64,000 nt of DNA from Chamaecrista fasciculata. Lineage: Eukaryota > Streptophyta > Magnoliopsida > Fabales > Fabaceae. The position numbers and the translations under genes are program-made. Shown here piece by piece: positions 47,125-58,692 of the stretch. The DNA is taken from contig QANZ01047686.1 in the NCBI GenBank assembly GCA_003254925.1, positions 98,088 through 162,087 on the forward strand. The letters are read 5' to 3'. The notes under the pieces were generated by a model. The model searched no databases and was not told where the DNA came from. It saw only the letters and a program-made list of their open reading frames with translations. How positions within the stretch are numbered: the stretch's first letter is position 1; each line of letters opens with the position of its first letter.

Positions 47125-47548
47125 GGTTAAAGCACATTTTTGGTCCCAAAAATTTTGCTCAGATTTCAATTTGGTCCCACAACATTTTTTGTTGTATTTT
47201 TTGTCTCATATATTTGTAAGAGGTTACAGATTTGGTCCCATATATTTTGACTGAGTTGCAGAATTGATCTCATATCTTTGCAAAAAGTTTCACCGTCAAT
47301 CCCACCTGATCTAAATAAATGGGACCAATTTCGCACTTGACTCAAAGATAAGGGACCAATTCTGCAACCTGAATAAAAAATGAGACCAATTTTGCAATTT
47401 AGCCCAAAGATATGAGATCAAAAGTGCAACATGGGACCAAATTTGCAACTTATGCAAAAGATATAGAACCAAAAGTGCAGCAAAAAAAAATTATGGGACC
47501 AAATTGAGACCTGAGCAAAAGTTATACGACTAAAAATGTACTTTGGCC
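47125..47548. mobile_element. Mutator-like fold-back MITE
   Basis: Ends 'ggttaaagcacatttttggt' and 'aaaaatgtactttggcc'; the arms repeat 'ttggtcccatatatttt' words in both orientations. A perfect 9-bp TSD, aatctagtt, flanks it (47116-47124 and 47549-47557). Confidence 0.87.
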
Positions 47549-47889
47549 AATCTAGTTTAAATCTAATGAGTTTATTATATACTTTTATTTATTTAGTATT
47601 TTTTATTTTAGTTTTTATTATACTAAATTAAATATATTGGTTTTAGTTATTTAATTGTTTATGATTGAATCTCAGTTACACTTGAACCAATTTTCAACCA
47701 ATTCAATAGCTGTTCTCATTTTCAAAACCTTGATTTAAAAGAACAACTGTCTCAAAAAATTATTTTCTTTCATAAATTTATCTTATCTACCATAAAATAA
47801 ATATATATGACAGATAGAGAGAATTTTAATTTATACCATCAAGTCAATATAAAGACTAAAGAGAGACATAATTGTTGTGAGGGTCCAAG

Positions 47890-48393
47890 CATATAGTGGA
47901 AAAAATCAGACCGGTCATCAAACCGGTGGAAGGCTCGGGTCACTGGTTCAATGGTTCAACCGCTGGGTCACTGGTTTAACCGGTTGAGCCGGTTTACTTA
48001 AAAAATACATTTTCAAATATACATATTCATTAAATATACATTAATATATTGCAATAATTTAAATATAAAGTAAATATTAAACACTTTAGTACCTTTGGAG
48101 CTATTTTGCAATTTTAACCATAACAAGTTTTGTAAAAATTACATATTGATCCCAAAATTTTTTTAAAGTTTTCATTTTAGTCCATCCATAATATGTATCC
48201 AGGGACTAATTTGTAATTTTTTGGGGTCAATATGTAATTTTGTAAACTTTGGCGGGTCAAACCGGTTCTCCGGTTCGCCGGTCGGACCGGTGACTCACTG
48301 AATCAACTGCAATCCAGTATTTTTTTTCCAGACCGGCCTATTCGCCGGTTCACCGGTCGGACCGTCCGGTCCGGTCCGGTTTTTTGCACTATG
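47890..48393. mobile_element. hAT-type MITE rich in ccggtt words
   Basis: A perfect 8-bp TSD, ggtccaag, flanks it (47882-47889 and 48394-48401). The ends are catatagtggaaaaaat and, in reverse complement, catagtgcaaaaaaccgg. Sub-terminal arrays of ccggtt/aaccgg occur on both sides. An approximately 180-bp piece homologous to the core of the 18.4-kb fold-back (e.g. 'tttggagctattttgcaatt') sits inside at about 48075-48255, so nesting or fusion occurred. Confidence 0.88.
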
Positions 48394-48934
48394 GGTCCAA
48401 GGATTATGACATGTTTTCATGTGTCTAAGATGCATTGAATAGTGTGACCTGGCCGACTCAGCATCTTGATAAGGTCATTACTTTATGTGGAATACAGATT
48501 CCTTTGCTAACATATTCAACAAAAGAGGGAGGGTCAAAGGATGATTATATTCCTGGAAATTGATTAACGAAACTCAACATTATTAGATGCTTTATTGTTG
48601 ATTAATTTAGAAATCTCTTTTCTTGTTCTAGCTAGCTAACCCCATTAATAAAATCACACTCCTTTTTGTTCCATCCCATTAATTAGTCTTAATATGTTCC
48701 TCCATTTATAAGATTCTTGCCAAGCTACTAGTTAAAGAGGCTTAAACCATACATATATATTGCTGAGTTAATATATTTCAACCAAGGAGCTAATTTTGTC
48801 CCGAATTGGAAACTAGTGGGTAATGTGGTCATGGATGAGAAAAATAAAGTTCATCTTTACAAGAGAGAGGGAGGCCGTACTCTGCATTCACAAATCTCGT
48901 GAAAGGAACTGTTAAAAAATAAATAAATAATATA

Positions 48935-49323
48935 GGCTTAAGTGCACTTTTGGTCCCCTAACTTTCGCAAAGGTCTCAATTTGGTCTCCTAACTTTTTTT
49001 GTTGCAATTTTGGTCCCTTAACTTTTGCAAAGGTCTCAATTTGGTTCCCTAACTTTTTTTGATGCAATTTTAGTCTCCTAATTTTTGAAAACGTCTTACC
49101 GTTTGTCCCCTAACTTTCGCAAAAGTCTCAATTTTGGTCTCTTAACTTGGGACCAATGGTGAGACGTTTTCAAAATTTAGGGGACCAAAATTGCAACAAA
49201 AAAGTTATGGGACCAAATTGATACGTTTTCAAAAGTTAGGGGACAAAAAATTGCAACAAAAAAAGTTAAGGGACCAAATTGAGACCTTTGCGAAAGTTTG
49301 GGGACCAAAAGTGCACTTAAGCC
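48935..49323. mobile_element. Mutator-like fold-back MITE
   Basis: Ends ggcttaagtgcacttttggt and accaaaagtgcacttaagcc are perfect inverted repeats. The arms carry four to five 'tttggtcccctaactttt' units in opposite orientations. The flanking 9-mers aataatata (48926-48934) and aatagtata (49324-49332) differ at one base. Confidence 0.87.
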
Positions 49324-49599
49324 AATAGTATATTTTAGAATTGTGTAAGATCTAGTTTGAATTTTTAAATTATGATATTATTTATTTATATATTTTTAGG
49401 GATTTTAGATTTATCTTTTTTAGCAATTCCTAGTTATTAAAGATTTCAAATATTTTTAAATATTTTAGATTTATCCTATTTTAAGTATTATAAATATAAA
49501 CCTTTAGTGATCAATAAAAATTAGTATGATTATGATATTTTTCTATGTTACTCATTTTCTCATTTAAAAAATAACAATTGGTATCAAAATATTCTTCTT

Positions 49600-50305
49600 G
49601 AGAGACCTATGAAAAGAGAATAGAGTGGAGAGATGAATTCACAACCATTTAACAATGCCAACCAAAACGGAGACTTAATTATTTTAGAAGGTTTGACAAC
49701 CATACTTAGCAATGAATTTATAGATTTAAGAATTGTTGAAGCATGTATATCCAAAACATAAAATATTTGTCCAAGATTAGCTTGGTAGAACTGTTAAATT
49801 CTTTGCATGCGCAAGAGCAAAGAAGGCTTATGAGGGAAGATGGTAAGGTTAAAGGAGTCTCAATAGCCAATCACCATAATAGAAGCGAGGGTGGAAAATC
49901 ATACCCACCTTGCAAGCATTGTGATAAAATAGGTCATCCATTCAAGTGTTCGAAGAGGCCTGATGCAAAGTGTAGCAAATGTAATCACCTTGAACATGAA
50001 GCTGTCATTTGTTATAACGAAGAAGTAGATACCCAAATTGCCCAGGAAGGGGGTGAAGAACTGAAGATGAATATCTTTTTGTGGCAACATGTTTTTTAAC
50101 CAAGAAAAATTTTAATTCTTGGATGATCGATAATGGTTATACAAATCATATGACATATGAAAAATCTCTCTCTGTAGAACTCAAATCTATAGGAAACAAG
50201 AAAGTCCAAATTAGGAATGGTGGCTATATTCTTGTAAAAGGAAAAGGAGCTCTGGCAATCAAAACATGTTAAGGTATTAAGTAAATTTCAAATATTTTAC
50301 TAGGA
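49600..50305 (+). pseudogene. Copia gag/protease fragment
   Basis: Gag remnants include ACISKT-like text and a knuckle pair, CKHCDKIGHPFKC and CSKCNHLEHEAVIC. A protease start follows in another frame: WMIDNGYTNHMT, in which the catalytic D-S/T-G is DNG. The frames are offset at about 50081-50099 and stop near 50272. A 'ttggtatcaaaa' at about 49578 resembles a decayed PBS. No LTRs were found. Confidence 0.78.
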
Positions 50306-50975
50306 TAAACTACACTTTGATATCATGTGGTTTGACTATATTCCATTTTGGTACCATGTGGTTTAAAAAGTGACATTCGGGTAATTTATGGTATTCTTCG
50401 TTAACGCTTTGGTACCCTGATATTTAATTCTGTTAGAAAACCAATGAAACTTGACATTTTTGGGACTATTTTGTAATTTTAATTAACTTTAGGGGATAAA
50501 AGGCAATTTTAATGCAGAAAAAAGATGTTGAAATTACTGAAACGCCTAAAAATATTTAAATCTCTTAAAACACTCCTCTCCTCCTTATCTTCCCATGCCA
50601 CCGGCGCCGCCGAATTCTACAACGCCACTGTAGACGTCACCCGTCCGATGTGTAAAAGCTGCCTCGAGACGGCGATCCGAAAAATAGCGTCGAGTTGTTT
50701 CTACTCAAAGGAAGCGAGAGAGAGAGAGGGAGAGAAAGTGAGGGTGAAATTTCATTTATTACCACGAAACTTTTCTTTTTTTTGCGTCAAAGTCCTCTCA
50801 TACAAATAGGGAGTCAAACACATAAAAATTAATAGTTAGGGTCTTAAAATAGTATTTTAGCCAAAACTTTCGTCAAATTTTGGATGGAAATATACCTCAA
50901 GACGCTTTTTGTTAACGGAGCAAACCACAGGGACCCTATCTGAAAATAGGCCAAATTACAGGGCCCTTTTGTTTA
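50303..50975 (+). mobile_element. Pack-type element with a captured DUF26-like fragment
   Basis: The arms hold ggtacc-type words (left 'ggataaactacactttgata', right 'aaattacagggcccttttgt'). Between them, 50590-50730 is GC-richer and reads GAAEFYNATVDVTRPMC and CKSCLETAIRKIASSCFYSK, a C-x2-C-x10-C spacing like the Gnk2/DUF26 domain of cysteine-rich receptor kinases and secreted proteins. No signal peptide or rest of the domain is present. The domain identity is inferred from the motif only. Confidence 0.5.
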
Positions 50976-51249
50976 ATTTTTATTTTGTTGGATTCGTTGC
51001 GACAAGTATGTTCTAGAAACGCAATTTATTTTTATTAACTATCGTTGAATTTCCAATATATATGTACTTGAGCTGGCTTTTCTGGATTATTTAACAAGAG
51101 GTGGGGAGTAATATTAATTTCTGTAAAGCATATGATGACAATATTTAACAATAACACTCTAGCTGCTAAATTGTAAAAAATATATCAACTCTATGATTAA
51201 ATAGTTCATTTCTCTTTAATCAACTACATTTGGTTTTTAACTGGTGCTA

Positions 51250-51395
51250 TAATTAGCGACAGTTATTTTAGCGGTCATAAGAAACCATCGCTGAATGATT
51301 GCTGACGCTGCCGTTAGAGGCGGTTTTGGGAACCGCTAAAATGAAATTTTTTTGGCACAAATAAAACCGCCGCTATATGCAATGTTTTTGTAGTG
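51250..51395 (-). mobile_element. CACTA element terminus fragment
   Basis: On the minus strand the end reads CACTACAAAAACATTGC, the hallmark TIR of CACTA/En-Spm elements, at 51395 going left, followed by sub-terminal agcggcggt/agcggtt words. No partner TIR was found within the window, so this is a one-ended remnant. Confidence 0.65.
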
Positions 51396-52151
51396 TGTAA
51401 TATATATATCCTAATAATGCACAATAAAGTAATATTTTAGTCCTTTAGATTATACAGACATTATAATTTGTTTTAATTATTTTAAAATGTTTAATTTAGT
51501 CTTCGAAAATTCATGGCTCATTACAAATTATTCATTTCATGAATATTTTATTATTATATTTAGTCTCTACAAGAATTAAATTGTAACAAGTCATGAACAT
51601 TATAAAATCAAATCAATTATTTCAAAAATTCAAAGTCTAAATTAATTAACGTAACCTATATAATTTAGAGTCTAAATTAATAATTCAGACCAACTATATA
51701 TATAATATATCATAGGCTAAAGGCCAATCATACTAATTTAATAACCAAGAATTGGGTGGAATTAACTGAAATATATATATACATACATAGTACATATACA
51801 TACATTCATTCTATAATAATCAATATCAATACAAATAAATTGGTCGAGTTTAATAAAATAAATTGGTCTTCCATAAAAAAAATAAAATAAAATAAATTGG
51901 TCAAGTTTAATAAAATAAATTGACTTTTTTTAACAAAAAAAAATTGACTTGGACTCAAGGCAATATATATAACCAAAGGTCAAAGCTATAATAGTTGCTT
52001 CATGTTAATTGTTTCTGCCACTTGACTCACCTAATTGTTTTTTTTTTCTTTTTAAAATATTTTGTGATGTTATCAAATAAAAAACGACTATTTCTCGTAA
52101 AATTAAATCTAGGAAGTGATAGATCATAGATGTATATATGCAACTGCATTA
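51396..52151. other. AT-rich intergenic, no gene seen
   Basis: Contains a 'aataaattggtcaagtttaat' phrase repeated near 51836 and 51893, and TA runs. Confidence 0.5.
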
Positions 52152-52344
52152 TGTGAGATACGTAGAGCACCATGAAGAGAATGTTTTTCACTGATGATAT
52201 ATTTTTCATGTACAAAGTAATTCAAAACTGATATAAAATGAATACAACTATTCTAGCTAAACACTAACTCCTAAAAGAGAAAACTTAACTCTAGAAATTT
52301 CAGCTAATCATAATAAATACATAATAAATAGCATTTATCTCACA
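52152..52344 (-). repeat. 3' LTR of the Copia element
   Basis: 193 bp, TG...CA, preceded on the minus strand by the polypurine tract at 52345-52355 and followed by the target duplication catta. Confidence 0.92.
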
Positions 52345-52499
52345 CTCCCCCTTAATCTGGTGAATGAATATCTATTATTCCCAGATTGGACATTAGCAAG
52401 TCAAACTGAACTCTAGGAATAGCTTTAGTGAGAATATCAACTGTCTACTGCTCCGTGGCAATATAGCTAAGTTCAATGATCTCTTGATCAATTTTTTCT

Positions 52500-55400
52500 T
52501 TAATGGTGACGATCAATCTCCACATGTTTGGTTCTATCATGATGAATGGAATTCTTTGACATACCAATAGCTGCTTGATTGTCACTTTTCACATTTATAG
52601 GAGTAGTTAAAGAAAAATGCAATTCATCAAGTAACTTCTTCAGCCACATTCCCTCACAAATCCCATGAGCTAAAGCTCGAAGTTCTGCTTCTGCGCTGCT
52701 TCGTGCAACCACGTTCTGCTTCTTGTTTCTCCATGTAACAAGGTTTCCCCAAACATAAGTGTAATAATCGGATGCTGATCTTCTATCAGTTAAGGAGCCT
52801 GCCAATCAGCATCTGAGAAAATGTCAATGCCTCGACTATTTTGCTTCTTGAAAAATAACCCTTTTCCTGGTGTCTTTTTCAAATATCTTAGGATTCTGTA
52901 TACTGCATCCTAGTGCTCTTCAGTGGGGTTGTGCATAAATTGACTCACTAAGCTTACAACAAAGCTTATATCAGGTCTTGTGTGTGCCAGATAAATTAAT
53001 TTTCCAACCAACCTTTGATATTGCCCCTTATCAACAAGAGAAGCGTCTTTCCTAGTTCCAACTTGTTGTAAGGATCCATGGGTGTGTCAACTGGCTTACA
53101 CCCTAGCATCCCAGTTTCTTTCAACAAGTCAAGTGTATACTTACGTTGTGAGATACTTATGTCTTGTCTAGATCTTGCAACCTCCATTCCAAGGAAATAT
53201 CTCAAGGACCCGAGATCTTTGACTTCAAATTCACGATTTAGAACCTCCTTGAGTCTTGCAATCTCACCTTCATGGTTTCCGGTAACAATTATATCATCAA
53301 CATAAACTATAAGAATAGTTATTTTGTTACCTAGAAACCTTTTGAAAAATAGGGTGTGATCCGACTGTCTTTGATTATAACCTTGCCCTTTTATGGCCTT
53401 AGTGAATCTCTCAAACCAGGCCCTAGGTGATTGTTTTAAGCCATATAGAGACTTATTTAGCTTACACACAAGATTTCCATCACTTGGCCTCTTGAGACCA
53501 GGAGGAATTTCCATATAAACCTCTTCTTCTAAGTCTCCGTTCAGAAAAGCATTCTTGATGTCAAGTTGATGTAGATTCCAATCTAAGTTCACAGCAAGAG
53601 AGAGAAGAACTCTAACAGTATTGAGTTTAGCCACTGGAGCAAATGTCTCCTGGTAGTCAAGCCCGTAAGTTTGAGTGAACCCTCGTGCTACCAACCGAGC
53701 TTTGTATCGTTCAACACTTCCATCTGCTTTATACTTGATATTGAACACCCTTTTGCAACTAACCAGATGTTTACCTAGAGGTAGTTCAGTTAAAACCCAA
53801 GTCCCATTCTTTTTAAGAACTTTGATCTCCTCATTCACAGCTTCCTTCCACTTTTGATGCATTAAAGCTTCTTGAATACTTGTTGGGGTTTCCTCCTTGT
53901 CAAGATTGGAAATGAAAGCCTGAAACTTAGGAGCCAGTTTCTCACAAGAGATAAACCGGGCAATGGGATGTAATGTACACGAAGTTTTCCCTTTCCTTTG
54001 AGCAATGGGAAGGTGTGAGTCATCATTAGTAGGTTCCTCAACTCCCCTTGTCTGTGTATCCTTTCTCCACCTGCCCCTAGTGTAAAATTGCAGTTCCTTT
54101 TCTTTTGTTTCTTGCGGTCTCAAACCACTAATTCCAGGTTCAACTGGTACAATCACAGGTTGTGGAGGTTCAGGATCAGGAGATATCATCGGTTGTGGAG
54201 GTTCAAGATCAGAAGGTGTCACCGGTTGTGGAGGTTCAGGATCAGGAAACTGATATTCTAACTCTATACTTGGTCCCAACTCCCCCAAAATATCAGTTTT
54301 GGAGTAATAAGGAAAAGTTTCAAGGAAAGTGACATCCATGGTGATGAAAAACTTCCTTCTAATGGGACAATAACATTTATACCCTCTTTGATGAGGAGAG
54401 TACCCGAGAAATATACACTTTGTGGCCTTGGGATCAAGCTTGCTTCTGTCGATGGAAAAATTGTGCACATAGGCGGTGCATCCAAATATCTTTGGAGTGA
54501 GAATTGAGACAACCCTCATTTGAGGGAACACATTTCTCAAGGCTTGACAAGGTGTCGTATAAAGTCTAAGATTTTTGAAGGAAGTCGATTGATAAGATAG
54601 GTCGCAGTGAGCACCGCTTCTCCCCAAAACTGATGTGGAACATTATTAGTAAATAGAAGAGCTCTAGCTGTTTCAAGTATGTGTCTATTCTTCCTTTCAG
54701 CTATACCATTCTGTTGAGGAGTATTGACACATGAACTTTGATGAACTATTCCATTTTCCAAAAGATAAGTGCCAAGGTTGGAATTGAAAAATTCTCTGCC
54801 GTTCTCAGTTTGAAGAACTTTGATGTGGGATTGAAACTGATTTCTAATCATACAATGGAAATGTTTGAAGATAGTGGCAGTTTCAGATTTTTCCTTCAAA
54901 AGGACACCCATGTAAGTCTTGTATGATCATCGATGAATGTAATGAACCAACGAGCTCCATTGATATTTTTGACACGAGAAGGACCCCAAATATCACTATG
55001 AATAAGAGAGAAAGGCTCAGTCAGCATGTATGGCTGCCTAGGAAAAGAGACTCGAGAATGTTTGGCCAGAATACAATATTCACATTGAAGATCACTGATG
55101 TTCGTATTGGCAAACATTGACGGATACAACTTTGAAAGATACCCAAAGTTAGGATGGCCTAACCGATAATGAATCAATAGTATATCTCTGTCTTTATTAA
55201 CAGCAACGTAACTTGCATACCATTAGATAACTCAGCCGAGGAATTTTCACTAAAGAACATCTTATAAAGACCTCCACTGACCCGAGCACTACCAATTACC
55301 TTCTTTGAAACCAAATCCCGAAAGTAACAAGAAGTTGATGAGAAATTAGCCACACAGTTGGAGTCTTGAGTCAACTTACTAATAGATAATAGATTGCACC

Positions 55401-55800
55401 GTAAACTTGGCACCAAAAGGACTGATTTAAGAGTAATTGATGCAGATAACACTACTTCTCCCAAACCAATCACGCGAGATACAGAACCATCAGCAATACG
55501 TACTTGATAATTGCCTACACAAGGTCTACGATTAACTAATAAACTACTGTCCTCGGTCATATGGTCTGAAGCCCCCGAATCTACAATCCAATAATTTGGA
55601 GAGTCTGAACGAATATTCATGGCAGTGGAGAAATAACCTTTTTCTGCTACTCCTCCAAAAAATGTCGTGTGTGTAGCTTCAATGAGGTTCTCAGCTCCAT
55701 GAGAACCCATATTGACCAAGGAGATGACGAACAGAGATGAGCAGCAGCAGAAATGGAGGCCAGCAACACATGACGGAACACCAAAGGCGAGATTCAGCAA
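52500..55800 (-). pseudogene. frameshifted Copia pol: protease, integrase, reverse transcriptase, RNase H
   Basis: Domains run right to left. Protease is at 55800-55174 (WIVDSGASDHM, catalytic DSG intact). The GAG-pre-integrase HxxxxH region is at 55177-54896 (HYRLGHPNFGYLSKL) and the integrase core at 54911-54537 (LQTENGREFFNSN, HQSSCVNTPQQNGIAERKNR). Reverse transcriptase is at 54627-52996 (RYKARLVARGFTQTYGLDY, HQLDIKNAFLNGDLEE, YVDDII) and RNase H at 52805-52500 (RSSAEAELRALA, KSDNQAAIG). Neighbouring frames overlap by only 3-90 bp, marking frameshifts near 55180, 54900, 54600 and 52810. At the last, one G is missing in the usual ADWAGS box, which reads ADWQAP then stop. A three-fold DPEPPQP-type repeat (54150-54260) sits between integrase and RT. 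The polyprotein cannot be made as one chain. Confidence 0.93.
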
Positions 55801-56113
55801 TCGAAAAAAAAATTGGTGGTCTGCAATGGGCAGAGATCACCGACAGCAAATGAATGACTGAAATAGAGAGATCGATGATGAGAAACCAGAGAGTGAAGCC
55901 CTAGGTCTGTCTAAAAGCGCCAGCGACCAATTCTGTGGCAACGACGGCGAAAAATGACCACCCATGCGCCGTCACGCGCCGGCGCGTGGATCGGCGAGCA
56001 GATCTGGGTAGTGGCGCGTGGCTTCTCCGGTGGACCTCCGGCGATTGGTGAGCGGCAGATCGGCGGCGTCTGAGTGAAACCCTAATCTGGTTTTACCAAA
56101 TAGGACCTAAAAT

Positions 56114-56125
56114 GCTCTGATACCA
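56114..56125 (-). promoter_or_regulatory. primer binding site of the Copia element
   Basis: The minus strand reads tggtatcagagc immediately after the 5' LTR end, complementary to initiator tRNA-Met. Confidence 0.92.
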
Positions 56126-56320
56126 TGTGAGATACGTAGAGGACCATGGAGAGAATGTTTTTCACTGATATGATATATTTTTCATGTAGAGAGAAATTCA
56201 AAACTGATATAAAATGAATGCAACTATTCTAGCTAACCACTAACTCCTAAAAGAGAAAACTTAACTCTAGAAATTACAACTAATCACAATAAATACATAA
56301 TAAATAGCATTTATCTCACA
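56126..56320 (-). repeat. 5' LTR of the Copia element
   Basis: 195 bp, TG...CA, abutting the PBS; flanked on the right by catta (56321-56325). Confidence 0.92.
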
Positions 56321-56488
56321 CATTATGTTAAAGCATGAGTCTTATTATGCAATTGTTATTTCTATAGCAGCATATTCTTTGTAGATTCTGTAGATTGGAA
56401 ATGTATCATAGCTGTACACGTGTAAGGCCCTTCTTAATCCTTATCCTCTTGTAACCGTTCTTGTCATTCCGTCTCAGTATATCATACA

Positions 56489-56819
56489 GGGTAAATTATA
56501 TTTTGATATCTTGTTCTTTACACTGTTAACATTTTGGTACCCTGTTCTTTCAAAAGTGTTATTTTTGTACCTTGTTCTTTGCATCGTTAACACTTGGATA
56601 CCCTAACAAAAATAGAACATGGTAACAAATCGTGAAAAAACAGGGTACCAAAATCTTAACGGTACAAAGAGCAATGTACCAAAATGTCACTTTTGAAAGA
56701 ACAGAATATCAAAATGTTAACGGTGCAAAAAACATGCTACCAAAGTATCACTTTTGAAATAACAGGATACCAAAATAAAATCAATCCATAAAATAAGATA
56801 CCAAAAATATAATTTACCC
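56489..56819. mobile_element. fold-back MITE of the gggtaaatta family
   Basis: Ends 'gggtaaattatattttgata' and 'taccaaaaatataatttaccc' are inverted repeats. Both halves repeat 'ttttggtaccctgttcttt'-like words. The end motif is shared with the 18.4-kb element. No clear TSD. Confidence 0.7.
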
Positions 56820-56948
56820 ACAATGCTAGGATTGCTAAAACAAGTTCTTTATTGTGTCTATAACTCTATATCTCTCTTCCAAAAGTTAAATTTACAAAAA
56901 TAAAAATATTGAAATTTGCATGTAAATAATGTGACTTGTGGTGATCAA

Positions 56949-57497
56949 ATCTCCGTTTGGTACGCAGCAAATGGGTTTTACATTGTAAAACTACACGGAT
57001 TTCAAGACTTTCATGTGTTTGGTATGGTAATTTAAGCTATGTAGAGTGGATTACAATGTAAAAGGTTTTACATTACATAGGTCATTTTTCTTTACTTCAC
57101 ATTTCTGATGTAATTCAAGTCTACCTAGGGAATTATGGTAGAATTCCTAATTTGCCCCTCTCACTCTCATCCCATTTTCTCACCCTAAGGTGGCCGGTGA
57201 CAGCGGCGGCGGTTGACGGCGGCGGCGCCACCGTGGACCACCGTGGACGGCGGCGCCGGCCACCGTGGACGGCGGTGGTGGGTGGCGGCGGCGGCGATCT
57301 TGTGGTGGTTGTGGGAAGGGCATTTTTGTCATTTTTTTCTATATCTATTTTACTTTCCCTCCTCTACCTTTTTATACCAAACACTTTCAATCTTTACCTA
57401 CTTTACATTCCCTCAATTACTTTTCCTTTCCCTCACAATTTTTCTCTTGTAAAACCCTTTCCTTTACATACCCAAAAGGATACCAAACGGAGCCTAA
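56949..57497. mobile_element. MITE-like element with a GC-rich core
   Basis: Inverted ends 'tctccgtttggtac' and 'ggataccaaacggagcc'. At about 57190-57300 the core is a cgg/ggc-rich stretch (ggtggccggtgacagcgg...) encoding only low-complexity Gly/Arg/Ala frames. It may be a captured exon start or a simple GC repeat. TSD not identified. Confidence 0.55.
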
Positions 57498-58035
57498 TAT
57501 GTAAATAATGGAATGTGTACCGGATGAGGTAGGTACTCTAGAATCTTCCCAATCATTTGCATTCCGTTTTTCTATCTCATTCAAAACCTCAACTAAATTG
57601 TTAAATTAATTTGTTATTTTCAATTTTTTTTATACCAACTAGCTAGGTATACTTTGTGTGTTTTTAATTGAAATTTGCTATATCTATATATATATTATCA
57701 TTTAGAAAATATAGATACTTAAAAAATAACCTAAATAATGTTATACCAATTTGTATAAATTTAAATAATCATCATCTCCCTAAATGTGAACTAATTAACG
57801 TGCATCTGAGAGGCCTTGTGTGAACAATGTAACTATTGATGTTCAATGAAGTCAAAAATTGACTTCTTCATAAGAAAATACTCCCTAAAGTCAAAAAAGT
57901 AACTAAGAAGCAACGCTTTTCAAAAAAACAAAAAAAAAACTAAGAAGCAACGTAGACTACACGTAGGTGCCTTATATAATATGAACTAAATATCGGACTT
58001 GATCAAGGAAATTAATACTTCTTTTTGCATATATA

Positions 58036-58199
58036 TTTTATATTATATGGCTCCACTCTTTTCTGGTCATCCACATTTTAAAACTATAGTACAAAATTAA
58101 TAATAAGAGGAAAATTATTATTTGATCCCTTCTTTTTTACTGAGTTAACAATTTAGTCCCTCATTTATTTTACATACAACGGGCACGCAAAGCCTCTAG
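58036..58199 (+). mobile_element. non-autonomous Helitron, copy C (hairpin decayed)
   Basis: Starts TTTTATATTATATGGCTCC after an A and ends gggcacgcaaagcctCTAG before a T. It aligns along its length with copies A and B ('ggctccactcttttctggtc', 'gttaacaatttagtccctca'). The left stem arm of the terminal hairpin is missing, so it should no longer be recognised as a 3' end. Confidence 0.75.
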
Positions 58200-58660
58200 T
58201 ATATATATATTAATATGTCTATACTATTATATATGTTTGATGGATTTTTTCGTAGTTGGTCTTTTAAAATTATAGTATAAAATAATATTTACTCAATATA
58301 TTATAAATAAAAATATCACTCCAACTTTAATAACCTACATTTCTACTCATGATTCCATGAAATTATGATCAGTTTTCACTCATACACATATATATATATA
58401 GGTGACGGTAGCATGAACTTTTATTTTAATTATTGGATTAATTTCTTTTCTTTCTTCTATTTTTTTTTCATTCATATCAATTTTAATTGGTCAAAATTAC
58501 TGAATTAAAAAATTTAGAAAAAAAAACACCCACGTTTATCTCACCTCAAATTAAACAAAAATATTTCAATTAAATATTTTAGCCACATTCAGTTCTTAAC
58601 TTCTTATAAACTTCATAAAAAGAAAACTTCTTATAAACAATCACTCAACAGTTTCCTTCC

Positions 58661-58689
<29 letters not shown>

Positions 58690-58692
<3 letters not shown>

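Larger units (their letters stand above)
52152..56320 (-). mobile_element. Copia LTR retrotransposon, gag-deleted, 4,169 bp
   Basis: LTRs 56126-56320 (5', 195 bp) and 52152-52344 (3', 193 bp) read TGTGAGATAAATGC...TATCTCACA on the minus strand. Perfect 5-bp TSDs, catta, lie at 52147-52151 and 56321-56325. The PBS abuts the 5' LTR and a purine tract (ttaagggggag) abuts the 3' LTR. By eye the LTRs differ at about a dozen sites plus small indels, so this insertion is older than the TR-GAG one. Pol order (protease, integrase, RT, RNase H) is Copia-type. No gag frame exists between the PBS and protease. Confidence 0.94.

Noticed and set aside
50525..50809. 94-residue frame as a real gene
   Set aside because: Only the middle resembles coding sequence; it lacks a signal peptide and lies within TE arms.
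57152..57508. Gly/Arg/Ala-rich frames in three registers
   Set aside because: GC-rich repeat (cgg/ggc) translates openly in every frame; no domain.
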